This document shows positions 13,983 to 26,692 of a DNA stretch of 64,000 nt, piece by piece; within the stretch, counting starts at the first letter, position 1, and each line of letters begins with the position of its first letter. The notes beneath the pieces are model-generated. The model was not told where the DNA came from, did no database searches, and saw nothing but the letters and a program-made list of their open reading frames with translations. This stretch comes from Burhinus oedicnemus. Taxonomy: Eukaryota; Chordata; Aves; Charadriiformes; Burhinidae. Made by a program: the position numbers and the translations under genes. The stretch spans positions 1,828,905-1,892,904 of the forward strand of contig VFFE01007216.1 in the NCBI GenBank assembly GCA_008921705.1, in the 5' to 3' direction.

Positions 13983-15505
13983 ATAAACCACTTAACTGAT
14001 GCGTACCAGGATAGAGATGGCTTTTTAACTATTTTGAGTAGTTTTTATTCTTTTTTCTTACAAGCAAATTGTACAATGGAGGCTGACATGTTAAGTATCA
14101 TTTCAGTAATTAGGTAATAACTTCACCAGCTCCTCAATAAATGTCTCCCTACTTTGTCTTTGGCTGATTTTCTGATATTAATTTCTTAATCAAGCATCTT
14201 AAATATTATTCATATGAAAGGATAATGAAAGAAACCAAAAACTTGGTCTTCAAATACAAATACTTCTTTTTCCTAGTTTAATCTTCTAGAAGTAAAAGGT
14301 TTGGATCTGTGGAGTAAACCAGTGAGACTTAGAGAAATGTTTCATATTTCTATAGCATCTTTCCTCCAGAGGATCACAAAAAAACATAAAGGATGGACAA
14401 ATGACTTTTCTCTTTGTCAAACTACCACTTTTCTAAAGGGCCCAACATATGTGTTATTTCTGACTCAGATTTTATACAGTGTTTTGAAAATGGACTGCTT
14501 ATTTGTATTTTAAGAACATTCCAATCCAGGAAAACAACAGGCATAAAAATAGGCAATGCAATATGTCATTATACTTCTCAATCTTCCTTTGGTTACTATT
14601 GTCAGTGTAACATAACAGAAGTGATTGATTTTAAAGAATGACAGAGTGTCTCTGGCCTTTTAAATCTCTCCTTGGCTATATGTCCATACAAAATTAGTGA
14701 GAGAAAGGAGGGGGGAAAGCAGCCTTCAAATGTCATGCCAAGAAAAATGCCAAGTTCATATACAACAGCATTACAAAAGAAGACACAGTGCCGCAATGAC
14801 AGTGACACACAAACCAAGCCTTCTAGCGCTCCTCCACTCTTTGCCTTTCTCCTTCAGTATTCATCCATTATCTTAAGTCTAACCCCATGAAAAAGCACAA
14901 GCTTGTTTAACAGCCTACACTGAACCTTTCTCAAGTCATGAATCCAACTATACAACCAACTTCAAACAGCATTCACAGGAAGACATTTGTAGCAGGAGTT
15001 ATGCACACAGTCGACTCCTGGCTAAGTGGTATGAAACATTCTGTTCTCCTCCAAGTCTGTATTTTTAGAAAGAACAGCACGTTTTACTGGAAACATGTAG
15101 TATGCTGAAAATCAGCTTCAGACTTTTAGTTAAGATGTACCAAGAAAAAAAAAATCTTACTACGCTAAATATAGTTAAAGACTACTTTTACAGTTTTAGT
15201 TTTACTGAAAGAACCTCCGCTGTTTTTCCTCCACTGGAATGAATTGATTGGGCATTTTCTCCAGGGAGACCTAGAGTAGCACTGGCTGTTTCTTCCATTC
15301 TTTTCAAGTACTACATAGAAATGCCATCCAGGAACATTCCTAAGGCTTTATGAGAAAAAATATCACACTGCTGTGCTAGAGGTACAAAAAGAGAATTCGG
15401 TAATCAATATGTTGATTAAAAGGTTTCTTATGGATTTTTTTTTTTTAACTGTAGACTCAAATTTGTTCCTTCCACTCTGGAGATCAACAAGATTTTCTTT
15501 GTGCA
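13983..15505. other. Unique non-coding DNA
   Basis: No gene, structured RNA or clear repeat is recognised. Several overlapping open frames under 76 codons occur on both strands around 14300-14890 and look random. The sequence immediately left of 15506 (GTGCA) is the left target-site copy for the solo LTR. Confidence 0.55.
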
Positions 15506-15726
15506 TGTCTTGGTTTCAGCTGGGATAGAGTTAATTTTCTTTCTAGTAGCTGCTGTGTTTTGGATTTATTATGAGAATAATGTTGATAACACATATTGTT
15601 TTAGTTGCTGCTAAGTAATGTTTATATTAGTCAAGGACTTTTTCAGCTTCCCATAGAAGCTGGGAGGGAGCATAGACAGGACAACCTAGCAAAAGGAATA
15701 TTCCATACCATAGACCTCATGCTCAG

Positions 15727-15734
15727 TATATAAA
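15727..15734 (+). promoter_or_regulatory. LTR TATA box
   Basis: TATATAAA lies in the U3 part of the solo LTR, preceded by CATGCTCAG, a context shared with the LTR at 49019-49789. It would have placed viral transcription starts about 30 bases downstream. Whether it is active today is unknown. Confidence 0.7.
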
Positions 15735-15849
15735 TGGGGATTGGCTGGTGGGGCAGGAATCTGTGATCTCTGCTTGGGACGGGCTGGGCAACCAATCATC
15801 GAGTGGTGAAAGTGACTTGTGTTGTATCACTTTATTTTGAATATTCTTT

Positions 15850-15874
15850 TAGTAGTAGTAGTAGTAGTAGTAGT

Positions 15875-15906
<32 letters not shown>
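15850..15906. repeat. (TAG)9(CAG)7(TAG)3 triplet array
   Basis: Nine TAG units (15850-15876) are followed by seven CAG units (15877-15897) and three TAG units (15898-15906), all perfect. The array sits inside the solo LTR, where related LTRs normally hold a TTA/ATT-type triplet tract (recollection of the family). Conceptual translations in other frames give runs of serine, valine or alanine, which explains the low-complexity frames here. Confidence 0.97.
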
Positions 15907-15908
<2 letters not shown>

Positions 15909-16065
15909 TTTTCCTTTTCCATTACTGTTCTATTGAACTGCCTTTATCTCAACCCACGAGTCTCTTTCCCTCTCCTTTTCTCCTTTTCCCTACCCTACTG
16001 GGGGTGGGGGAGAGTGAGCAAGCAGCTGCATGGACCTAGTTGCTGGCTGGGGCTAAACCACAACA

Positions 16066-19000
16066 GCGCATTATTCACGTTTATTCAAAGCCCTTGTTTC
16101 ACAAACATGTATCTAGTCAAACACAGTGTTTTTTGCAAATGATGCAATATAAATACTTCACTTTTCTGACTTATTTAGACAAAAAGTAATGTAACTTCTA
16201 ATCTTCTCTTCTCATGCAGAATGTCATTCTGCTCCACTCTCCAGGACCCAGATTATACTCACACTATTTTAAATTCTACCATATGACCTCCCACTGGAGA
16301 AGCATGCACTAAAACTGAAAATTGTTTCACATTTAAAGTGTGCTGCGTCCCTTTAATGATACTATCAGAGATTATTTTATAATCTTTTATAATCGCTAAT
16401 TTTACACCTTTTAGCATCTCTTTGACACCAAGCAATCCAAAAAACCCATAAGTTGGGGACAATACTAAATCAGTGGCAACTGATCCAAACCAAAGAATGA
16501 AAAATAAACCCTGCTGACTCTGGATCAAGATTCACTCATGCAAGCAAATCAACAGTAGATTGATTATTTTTTGGCCTCTTGGCACATTTACAGTTAAATT
16601 GCTTCATTTGAAATGGAATCAATATTTCTAATTATATCAATTACAGTATTAGAAATATAATGCTCTACAGTGGAAATGAAACAAGGATATAATCTGGTAA
16701 AGAATTCTGGATACATTCCAGTACTGTTTTCAGACCAAGATACATTCCTTATGCAAGTAAAGAAATGGAAACACAGAAAATGTTGGGTCCCAGGGACCTT
16801 AGGCAGTCATCTCTGCACTCCTGCTCTGAGGCAGGCTCAAATGCACTTAAGTATATCTAGATGTTCCCCCACAGATGTTTGTTTAATGTAGCCACTGAAA
16901 GTTTGATTCTACTGTAGCATTTAAATGACTGACACCTTTTAATGCTCATTAAAATAAATCCGCCACCTTTTTCACCTCAGCTTCTGAACTGATATTCCTA
17001 GTTTCCCTTGTTCTAGAAAAGACAGTTTTTTGAAGTGATCTTGTGCAGCAGCCTTTTTTAATTGCTGTAACTTAAGAAGCCCTTGATTTCTAAATGCTAA
17101 AATATACAGAAGCGTTTGCTGTGCATGACGAAGCAGAGGAGACTGCCTATGTAGAGCTCTGGTGTACGTCATGAGATTGCTGTGTCACAGAATGCCTCAG
17201 TGGATACAGAGCCTGCCCTGTACTGACAGCACTTTCTCATGCATCTTCCAGCCTGCAAACAAGAAATGGCTGATACATCTTGATGGCTCCACCTCCAGTG
17301 GTTTCACTTAAGGTGACGGAGTATCCAAGGACTGAGAAAATCAGCTTGGCTGTACAGTATATGCAGAAGATTCACTGAAGGGCTCGGTTCAGGGGTTGTC
17401 TATAGTCTTCCCAGAGAAAAAGAAAGCCAGTGTAAAAGCTGGAGCTCAGAAAACTAGCCTGAGAAACACATGTAGCACGAGCATATTGAGGAGCAAAGTC
17501 ATGCTGCCAAAAACAGAGACACTGCAGGCACAGGTGAAGAAAAAAACCCCATCAGAGAACAGGCCATACTCTGGCATGGGGATCCCTGACTTGCTAAGTA
17601 ACATCCAAGAGCAGAGAGAGAACTGAAGCGGGTGGAAAAAATTGTAAGTATTCATTATTTTGCTCAAACCTGTGTATTTCTAGTGCTAGTTAAAAGGTGA
17701 ATGCTTTTGTGATCCTTACAAAATCGATGTTTACTGCTTTATACAACGACAAATTCTGCAAGAGGAAAATTGTAAACAAGGTGTTCAATGCCCACAACTC
17801 TCCTGGAGACATGGATAGGAAAATATATGTGCTCAGCACTGCATAAGATTAAGACATACATGTCTAACGGTAATGGCATTTACCAATCAGCTGGAAAAAA
17901 ATGAGTATTCATCTGTACCTACTCAAAACTTTCCTTGGCCCAGCCCAGTGCTTTTCAATGCTGCAGCATTTTGAGCACAGTTTACAAGGATGGGCAGAGT
18001 ATGTAAATGCACCTCCATAAACCCAGAATTGGGGTGTTCTGTTTCCCCTACATTTGTGGAAGAGAGCAGTTACACACTGTATTTAGTGGCACACTAATGC
18101 CTTGCACTCTGTGTCCACGTCGCTAGAATTCAAAATGAAGATCGATCCAAGGGACTGATCCCAGAGATAGCCTGATGGTGAAACACTTGGCTTGACATAA
18201 TTATTTTCACACCATATAGATTAATCTGAGTACTTAAATTCTGCTTGCAAGTTCCTAACTAACATTACTTGACTGCAGAATTTCTAATTACAAGTATTAC
18301 CATTTCTAATCTTCTGAAGCTCTGCCTGCTGTGTCTGCATCCGAGTCATCACATTACAAGGTCCTCTATTGTCTCGCTGCATTCTTCTCAGGCCTTCAAA
18401 TGTTAATAAACTAGAATAATGAAAAAGGAGGATAACAGTAGGTCTGAGTAGGATGATAGTACATTTTAATTTTAAATTTAGGGCTTTCTAGTAATGGGAG
18501 ACAACTGAAAGCTAAGGTGGGCTTAACATAGGCAGACATCAGAAAATACTGAATTTCCTGATCACACCACAAAGAACCTGAGCTGAAGCAAGCAAAGGAG
18601 GAAATAAAGGTGGAGATCACTGACAAATTTGGATTAAACATAGGCACTAGAGTGCCACAAAAATAAATACCACGTATGCCAGGAAGAAAGAAGTCAAGGA
18701 GCAAAGATAACTGACCCAGGCATAACCAGCCAGACCCTCCCGCAGTAAATAACATCTCTGGCAGAAGTGGCGTCACATGGGCCAGGGCCAGAGGGCCTCA
18801 GACATGCAGCAGTAGGGACAGCTATGGCCATTGAATCAGGACTCCAAACTCTCTGTCCTTGAGCTCCCTGCTCTTTGCCAGACTTTGAAGTGGTCTGCAT
18901 ACCACCCAGGAGACACACATACCACCATGAAGTGATGCAGAACAGAAAGCATAAAGTAATTTTGGATTCGTGACAATAAAGCCTTACGGTATCAATCCAA

Positions 19001-22000
19001 CTATGAAAATGCAGTAAGGGAAAGGCAATATAATTTTGGTGCAAATCAATAAAGTATAACTGCAGGGGGAATATTAATGTTATTACACAGTTAATCCGTT
19101 GCTGAATTTATCTTAGTGAATTGTTAATGTTCTTCCTAAAACAAACAGGCCAGGTCATTTTGCTCCTTTTTACCTTGGCAAGCTCCTTTTATTACATCTC
19201 AACATCCATTCGAAATAAGCCACACCATGACTAGTTTTTAAATCTATAAAGCTAAAAACCTCTACAGTGGGGAAGAGGAGCAGCAGGAAATTATAGTTCA
19301 CATGAGTAAAGTACAGCCTGCAAGAGAAAAAAAGTTTAATTTGTCGATGCTGGGTTGTGGATTTGGAGTGCCAAAATTATTAAGGTCAGAACACTGCACT
19401 GAGTGGCAGGCATAACAGCTTCTCAGCGTACATCCATGAACCTGACTGTACACAGCACTGATCAAAGTCAACTTTGAGAGGACATGTAACAACGAGATCA
19501 TCCTTCAAAAAGGAAAAGAAGAGATTTTGTGGAAAGGAACTGGCCAAATCCTCTATCATCAACAAGAGAGAAACGCCTGATCCCTTTGATAACAGGCCTA
19601 CTTTAACAGAGAAGGAACTATCAGCTTATGTAGTGACTCTGTATTGCAGTCAGGAACGTTGCAGGTAGGAACAATGCTGCCACTTCTACCCTCCACCTGT
19701 AGCACTCAAGGTGAACCAGTCACCTCTGGGGACAGGAAACACTGGATCAAAACATATCTATTCTATTTTCCTGACCCCGCCTTAGTCCCCACTGAAACTA
19801 TTGCTAATGCTGGAACTGCACATTCAATCACTGAAGCAGCTTTATACACATCAAGCCTGGGGCCTCATCCTTAGACTAACCATGGAGCCACTAGTGAGCA
19901 GCTAGTTTTATGAAGCACACATCTTGTAATCGACAATCTGAGATAGAAAGCTCAGTCCAGAAGACTATAAAACTGATCTCTGGTGATACTAGAGGAGGAG
20001 GAAAAACTGGGGAAAAATGTCAGAGTCTGTGTAATCTCATTTGTTCTTACACATCCCATAATATATAATTACTGAATGATACCATGGGAGGGATAAGGTA
20101 AGGTTGTTTTGGCTTGCTTTAATTGCACATCTCAATAACTAAATAAAGCTTCAGGTATTCTTTGAGTTGACCTTGGATTTCCTGATTTTACTGGTTTTGT
20201 TTTCTAAGAGCACCATCCTGTAGTGATTTTTACTTTAAGATTACTTACACATGCTTTCAAGGTTTAAACCACTTTACTATTCCCATCTGTAAAGGAATAA
20301 CAGAGGGAGAAAATTTACACTTCAGAAATCTTGATAAAAAATAGTGAATATGTTCAAATTCCACCTTTCTTATTTTCTAACCAATAATAATAATAAAATC
20401 TAGTGGTATCCCTCCTGTCCCATATCTCATTTCTTTCCTCTGCCTGTGAGATCTAACATTATCACAGATGTATAATATAACATATTCCAGCTCATGCAAA
20501 CAAAAGCAACACAAAGAATGCAAAGAAAAAAGTACACAGCAGTTTCGAATCATTCTTCATAAATAACACTAACAAATCATCTTCAAAATGAGCTTGATTT
20601 TCACCAGCACTTTGATTGCCTATTATGCCAGGTGGATTTTTGTTTGTTGCCCACCAATTGGTATTTCAGAGTCACTGTTCAACATTTACACTGCATTGTC
20701 TTCCCCTGATATATTCGCCTTCCTCCCTTCCTTTCCCACTTCATATCACTCTTTGTTCTGCCTGTGCCGAGGGCCCAGGCACACAGAAACCCAGCGGGAC
20801 CTGACTGGAGGCAATAAGGATGGCAGTAAAGCAGCAGGGCTCTGTGTAGTAAAGTCTGTTGCGAAGTCTATTGCTTACCCAGGTGCCACTTAGAATGGCT
20901 TGGAGAATTCCTGTCTCTCATCCTAAAGAAATCTCCCCGAAGACTGAGCCACCTGGCTCACAGGCAGCTCCCGAAACTCACCCGTGGCCACTTCGGACTG
21001 AATTCTCATGGACTTTGCTCTGTTAAAGAAAAGAGGCTTGAAGTGCAACGTAACACTCATTTATAATGGTTTCAAGACCTCTTTAAGCACGGACAGAGGG
21101 GAGTAAAGGAGCTCTTTGTATAAAAGAAACATCTTTTCTAAATGCCCGGTTTAACTAACAATGCTTGTAATACTGCTACATGGTCTTAAAACCTTAATGC
21201 AAAACAACAGAGCTTTTTCTATTTGTGTACCCTTAAAATTGTCCCATGCATGTGTTAATATCAGGACAATACATTTAAGCATACCAATAATATGATTGGC
21301 TTCCTCAGACCTTCCGAGCCTTTTGTTACCTCTCCCAGACCCCTCAGGTCATGCTGAAAACCTTTTCCACGGGGGAAGCGGAAGCACCTGTCACAATAAA
21401 GCGTCAGTAATAAACTGAGTCCTAATGAAGCCTATTTCTTCCTGGGATCCCAAAGAATTTCTCAAATGCTGATGAATTGCATCACACCTCATCCTTTACA
21501 AAATAGCCAGATATTACTGTGATTATTACTTCTATAGAGGAGAAGGAGAACTAGGCTTTAGATTATCAACGGAGACAATCTATAGGGTGAGGTGTATTTC
21601 CTAGACACTCCTAAATATGTCCTGAATAGCCACTGAGATCAAGCAGAACTAAGGACGCTTGGCACTGTGTAGTCGTACGTGTCTTTTCCAACCCAGCAGA
21701 AAGAGCTGGTGACAGGGGTAGGAACTGAGCCAAGACTCTGCTGAGAAGTTAATTTGTAAGAAATACACTATAGAAAATGGATCCGGAAAACTCATATCCA
21801 GTGAAAAACATTCCTGAACTCAGGGCACTTCACAAGACTGTTTCACTCATCCACTCTGATTTGGGAATTACAAAACTTTAAATCTCAGATGGGGTAAATT
21901 CTGCCAATGCATCTTAACTAAAGCAAAGGATCAGAAGAAATTAACTTAAATTCACTCCAAGCTCTTTTCTAGCCATTTTACAGTTATTTACACATTGTCC

Positions 22001-22619
22001 AGAAAGGAGCTTTAAGCATCTGTGCTTTCCCTGCCTTAAAATGTGAAAACTAATGAATGAAAGCTGATTCTCCCACTGCTATGCCAAATCAGAGCTGACT
22101 TTGGACTCTAGTTGGAGATACAAGTGTGTGAATTATAACAGTCCCATTCTCATTCACATGCATAACAACACAGCGGCTATTAACATCACTAGAAACACAA
22201 ACGAGCTCGGAAAAGGAAAGTGTTTTCTTCAGCCAGTATAAGGTCATGTAAATCTACTGCCTTTAATAGCTATAAGCAAAGCAACACCAGTGAAGGATCT
22301 TTTACTTCAGATGTTCAAAATTACAGCTGGAATAATACTTGCACAGCCATTTTAAAAAAGTAAAACATCAAGATGTTTTTCCTACTTGCTCCTTCTTGCC
22401 TAAACAGTGTAGCTACGTTGCCCTGAATGCCTTTGAGAGCCTCCATGGTGACACTCACTTCTTCACGTTCGTAATGAAAGATATAGCAGAGCACACAGCC
22501 TTCTTTGTCTCTCATCATCAGATTTTCAAAACTTACACACTTTAATTTCTGCTAGTTAAATCAGAATATCTAATAAAAACTGTGTTAGCAACCATAAAAC
22601 CAGCGTGCAGTGGGAGGGG
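16066..22619. other. Unique non-coding DNA
   Basis: No coding gene or clear transposon appears in 6.5 kb. A short tandem repeat of TTTTATAATC occurs near 16375-16394. The minus-strand frames at 18411-18776 (121 codons) and 18694-19044 (116 codons) overlap each other in different frames and have no recognisable domains. The block at 21350-21440 is compact and looks constrained by eye, but I cannot demonstrate that. Confidence 0.55.
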
Positions 22620-22900
22620 GAGGAGAGAAGGCTAGCTTGTCGGCAGCTGGCATTTTTATTATGAGGCATTTAAAAAGCCTGACAGCTAATGCACTTTACT
22701 AAGACACTGCGAACTACATACCTTCAGAAGAAATTATAATAGCTAATGAGGTTTGGGTTTGCTTGTACATTATATTCCTTGCTTTTCAGGGAGACGGATG
22801 CAGCATTCTATATACGCTCTCTGTGCAATATGAATTCAGATGGTAGCTGACAGGGATAGATTTGGAAGTAAGATTTATCTCAAAGTATGTTTCCATGTTT
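22620..22900. promoter_or_regulatory. Candidate conserved regulatory element
   Basis: This repeat-free block contains an E-box (CAGCTG, 22644-22649), a TTTTATTATG site typical of posterior HOX/CDX binding (about 22654-22663), and several TAAT cores including 22687-22690. The dense mixture of bHLH and homeodomain motifs without an open frame is typical of vertebrate conserved non-coding elements. This is inferred from composition alone. No alignment was possible. Confidence 0.25.
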
Positions 22901-24806
22901 ACACACTCAGCATCATTTTTCATATCCACCTTTAACCATTATTCCTCCTTGGCAGCAGAAGTCAGGTTCTTAATTATGTGAAATTTTTCATTGTAATGAA
23001 AGGAGACATAAAGATGCTTGTGAACACACTCACATTTATAACTTATTTACAATGTGTTTTCAGAGTTCAAATAATTCATGGTGCTAAAGGTGGAAGACTC
23101 CACACACTAGCTGCAGTATTAATGCTTTGAAAAATTATTAGCCAAACTAGAAATTTTATTAGTCAGCTTTTCATGTTAGGTGTGCTCTGCTGGGATTTCA
23201 CTATACCAATGCTTACTTCATGTCCTGACAATTTTTCTAACTAGCCTATGATATTATTGTATTAGATGATGATTTACTCATTCTATTAAGCCCTGACACT
23301 AAATACATTTTATGCTAAATTAGTTCTTTCTTAAAAAGAAAGACTTTCTTCCCGCTAGAGAAAAAAGAAAAAAGAACCCTGTTCCAATTAAGAGACAAAA
23401 GTAAACCTCTGCAAGATCTGAAAGATAATAAACTTATTAATTGTCCACCCTTTTCATGAAAGAGATACTTTACCTTCATGGAAAAAAAATTGTGATTAAA
23501 AGCTGCTTTTGAGAACAAACTTATAACAGGATCTATGTATCTGTAAGTTCTCCAGCCAAAGAGCGTAATGTTGCAGGAAAGTCTCAGTACCTCTTTTGGG
23601 TTTTGTTTCTAATGTAAAAAGAAGCCGTACTTAACTTTTAGTTGTGTTATCAGGAAGGCAATAGGAAATTAGAAGTCACACTCTTGACTCTTGTGGTCTC
23701 CAATGAGCGGCAATAGGAGAGCGAGTCATAGCTCAATTAGTAAAGATTCTTACCCCTCGGCAAGCCCATCAGGACCATACTGCACCGGCCACAAGGCTGT
23801 GCTGCAAAAGCTGTGGGATTTTGTCCATAGTAAGCCCTGTTCAGGTATCACAATAAACCAAGGGCCTAGCATAATGAGAGTGGGGTACAGCTCAGCTACA
23901 GTATCAATGACAGGATTTTGTACACATTCTCAAAGGACAAAGGCTTTAGCAAATACTGATCTAAAAAACCCACTATTTCAGATCACTCTGCTCGTTTTTA
24001 CACAAAAAATTCCTGATTGCCATTGAGAACTTCCCTTGTTCTGAATGACTGTACTCATAAATGTTGATCACCCTATTGCAGCCAGGTCCATTTGTGATTA
24101 AATACATGCTCCCTGATGCAATCGGTAAAAATCACAGTTATTTGTAAATTGTTTTCCTAAGTGACAGAAATAAGTGACTACTTCTATTGCACTAATTATA
24201 TCATTTTCATGAGGAAAGTATTACTGCTTTCTATTTCAGACTACTGGTGTGTACATTCACAGTTTTCCTTACCAAAGAAAACATGGATCGATACCTCTCT
24301 TAATCTAGAAACAACAGAGAGAATGCCATGAAGTGTCTGGCAAGGTATTCATCTTCCTATCATATTAAGGTCTGGAAACGAGGCTTTCATAGTCTGTTGT
24401 ATAATTTCTACTTTTGAGTGATGGCTACCCAACAATAGATGTCTGACCCAGCTCTTCCTTCGTTGCTGATGTAAAACATTGCTGCCAGACTGCTTGTATA
24501 ATGAGATTTTATTTGAATGCTGAATTTCTGAAGATCTAAGGACTCACTTCCCCTTCAGGATATTTTGGCATAAGCACCTCAAAAATCAAGCACAAGAAAC
24601 ACAGATCTCTTGTACTTGTTCTTTGTATCCTTAGACAGGACAGACACATCTGCAGCCATGACAAACTAAGGGTACAAGATCTGATTCACACAAAGTCAGA
24701 CGTACTATCAGAGAATAGATAATAATAAAATCATTTATCATCATCACCATTTAAGGATACTTGGTGCTTTCCAGGGCACCTTGATAGGTTCTCAACTTGA
24801 ATAAAT
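22901..24806. other. Unique non-coding DNA
   Basis: No gene is seen. The plus-strand open frame at 23691-24026 (111 codons) has no domain-like pattern. An AATAATAAAATCATTTATCATC stretch at about 24720-24741, followed by 'acttggtgctttcca', may be the reversed 3' tail of an L2/MIR-type element, but this is weak. Confidence 0.5.
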
Positions 24807-24850
24807 CAGTGCAACTCCACTGATACACCAATTTACACCTGCCAGTGCCC
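24807..24850. repeat. Ancient amniote palindromic repeat fragment
   Basis: The phrases 'cagtgcaactccactga' and 'caatttacacctgccagtg' match a repeat pattern I recall from bird, crocodile and turtle genomes ('agtgtaactccattga...aatttacaccagctgagg'). A related short copy occurs at 31356-31377 and another at 29731-29775. I do not know its library name. The copy is short and diverged. Confidence 0.4.
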
Positions 24851-25001
24851 AATTTACTGTCTTTTGACCAAGCATCTCATAGAAACTTCCCACCTGTAAT
24901 TCTTGCCTCTGATTCTGGTTTATTCTCACAACCATGAACATTTTATAATGCATTCTGATTAGATAAACTGATACTTTGAGTAATTTATGATGAATCTAAG
25001 G

Positions 25002-25236
25002 TCTGGTCTACACACACAGAAAATACACCGATTTAACTAAATCGGTTTCTAAATCAATTTAGTTAAATTGGAGCAGCTCCCAAGCGAGGACACATAAATT
25101 GGTTTAAGAATGGCTAATATCATGTTAGCTTAATTCAGTTTTAAGAATGTCCGCACAAGGGGGTTGCAATGATTTTATTAAATTGATTTAGAAACCAATT
25201 TATTTCAACCAGTACTATTTGTGTGTAGGCCAGGCT
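25002..25236. mobile_element. Foldback MITE (non-autonomous DNA transposon)
   Basis: The ends TCTGGTCTACACACA (left) and, read in reverse complement, GCCTGGCCTACACACA (right) form terminal inverted repeats. The arms continue as an imperfect palindrome: 'ggtttctaaatcaattta' (25044-25061) recurs inverted at 25180-25197, and 'taagaat' / 'ttaagctaac' patches pair nearer the centre. The whole element can fold into one long hairpin. It encodes nothing and resembles old amniote MITEs ending in GTCTACAC. The superfamily (possibly hAT) is not certain, and I could not find an exact target duplication. Confidence 0.75.
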
Positions 25237-25319
25237 ACAGAGACAAGCACAAACTGCAAAATGTAACATTAATTGTCAGTATTATTGCTCCCAGGAACTA
25301 AAGAAGGAATTAGTCAGAA

Positions 25320-25520
25320 TAAAGTTTTAACTTAATTTGTTAATGAACAACACACGTGCCAGAATAAAGCTAACAAACAACGTTTTGTTTACAAGATACT
25401 TTTCTCAAGGCAGCTTATATGCCATTAGTAATTAGCAGTCACATGTTATTACATTGCAGCCATAGTGTGAAAAGGTTAAAATGTAAATACATATAAACAT
25501 CTTGTGTCTATTGTGATTAT
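25320..25520. promoter_or_regulatory. Candidate conserved regulatory element
   Basis: A repeat-free AT-rich block carries a perfect palindromic E-box CACGTG (25353-25358), a forkhead-type TGTTTAC (25386-25392), a homeodomain TAATTAG (25429-25435) and a second E-box-like CACATG just after. The density of well-formed sites and the absence of any open frame are typical of distal enhancers. This is compositional inference only. Confidence 0.3.
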
Positions 25521-26692
25521 TGCTGATTTTTACCTATATTGCAAAACAGATGAAAAAAACCCCTTCCCTTTCCATTTGTAACCTTATTTTTTTTCCTTAA
25601 TATTAGGTTTTGGATAAACTAATGCCTGAAGAATTTAATGCTTATTTATTTCAACAGACAGGCTAAGAAATTAGACCTTTGTTTTAATTATAAAACCTAC
25701 AGATTAGTTAATGCTGTGGTGATAAAAGACTGAGATGATTCCTCTTCCATCCTAATTGTCTGCAACAGCTAAAGGCATATAGTGGTTAAAGATGTAAGTA
25801 AACTGAAGAATATTCAAATGCTTCTAGTGCTAATTCCAAGGCAAAAGGCCGAACTTAAGTTTCCCGACATGAGGACAGTCAGTCCCCTTAGTAACAGTGA
25901 CCTGAGTTTGAAAAGAGGTCAAACGCCTTTTGATCTGGAGGATATCAGAAAACAGCCAGATTAGAAATCCCTTCTAGTCTCTTTTGGTAGCATGGATGTA
26001 ATCATGATGTCATCTAAGAGAAAGAAGACATTTCTGTGAAATGCTGCCTCATGTTCCACAGGCCTTAAAATCATTTCACACTAGGCAATTGGAAGTGAGT
26101 GCAGAAAAACTAATTTTGTACCTCTTTCTCCATAATATACAGGAAGCCACTGAACAGTGATGATCACAGGCCATTGAAGTGTAAATGTCACTTGAATAGC
26201 CTGGACAGATGGGTCTTTTCATGGCGAGATTAGACTATGGCTATATGTCCTGGGGAGAGAGGGAGACAAGACTTCTGTGCATGTATGGTAGCACATGTAA
26301 TATCTTATGCCTTTTAGGTTCATAGATATGAGCAGGTCTTGCTCCTTCCTCAGGATGCTTGCATCTCTTGCAGGTACCTTTTTCGATCACTGCATTTAGA
26401 AAATGCAAGGATTTCTTGACAAGCTCTAGGAGGGTCTTAGAGATAAATAGCTGTTCACATCAGTCATGACATTCCCCCTCTCTTTTCCACCGGTCTTTCC
26501 CCAGCCCCCTCACGCACACTGTATCTTTCACAAGATTCCTTCCACTGCAAGACAGGTCCTGGGGCCGTTCCCCTCCATCCTGCACACCTCCCAGCACAAA
26601 GCTGCAGACTTTGTCACTGCCATGTGTCTCAAATGCTTACCATACTCGGCTGTTTCACTGCCTTTCAAGGATCTGTTCAGAATCTGATTAAT
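25521..26692. other. Unique non-coding DNA
   Basis: No gene is recognised. Short open frames at 25782-25964 and 26466-26687 show no domain or signal features. 26466-26640 is pyrimidine-rich on the plus strand. Confidence 0.5.

Larger units (their letters stand above)
15506..16065 (+). mobile_element. Solo LTR of an avian ERVL-type endogenous retrovirus
   Basis: The 560-bp element begins TGTCTTGGTTTCAGCTGGGA and ends AACCACAACA, giving the TG...CA ends of an LTR. It is flanked by GTGCA (15501-15505) and GCGCA (16066-16070), a 5-bp target duplication with one transition, as expected for ERVL-type integration. A TATA box (TATATAAA) is at 15727-15734, which sets the plus orientation. The stretch 'ATTGAA' at 15932-15937 sits where related LTRs usually carry ATTAAA, so the poly-A signal is probably lost. 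A triplet array occupies the middle. The left third, 'ATTCCATACC...CATGCTCAGTATA', is shared with the LTR at 49019. No gag, pol or env sequence is attached, so this is a product of LTR-LTR recombination. The overall sequence resembles LTRs very common in neoavian genomes (from memory, not searched). Confidence 0.92.

Noticed and set aside
15803..16142. Open frames encoding poly-serine and poly-valine/alanine
   Set aside because: They are translations of the TAG/CAG array and of LTR sequence, not proteins.
18411..19044. Two overlapping minus-strand frames of 121 and 116 codons
   Set aside because: They are in different frames over shared bases, with no domain or splice logic.
23720..23760. 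tRNA-like A box (TAGCTCAATTAG)
   Set aside because: No B box at a suitable distance, no cloverleaf, no terminator. It may be a remnant of a tRNA-derived SINE but is too short to call.
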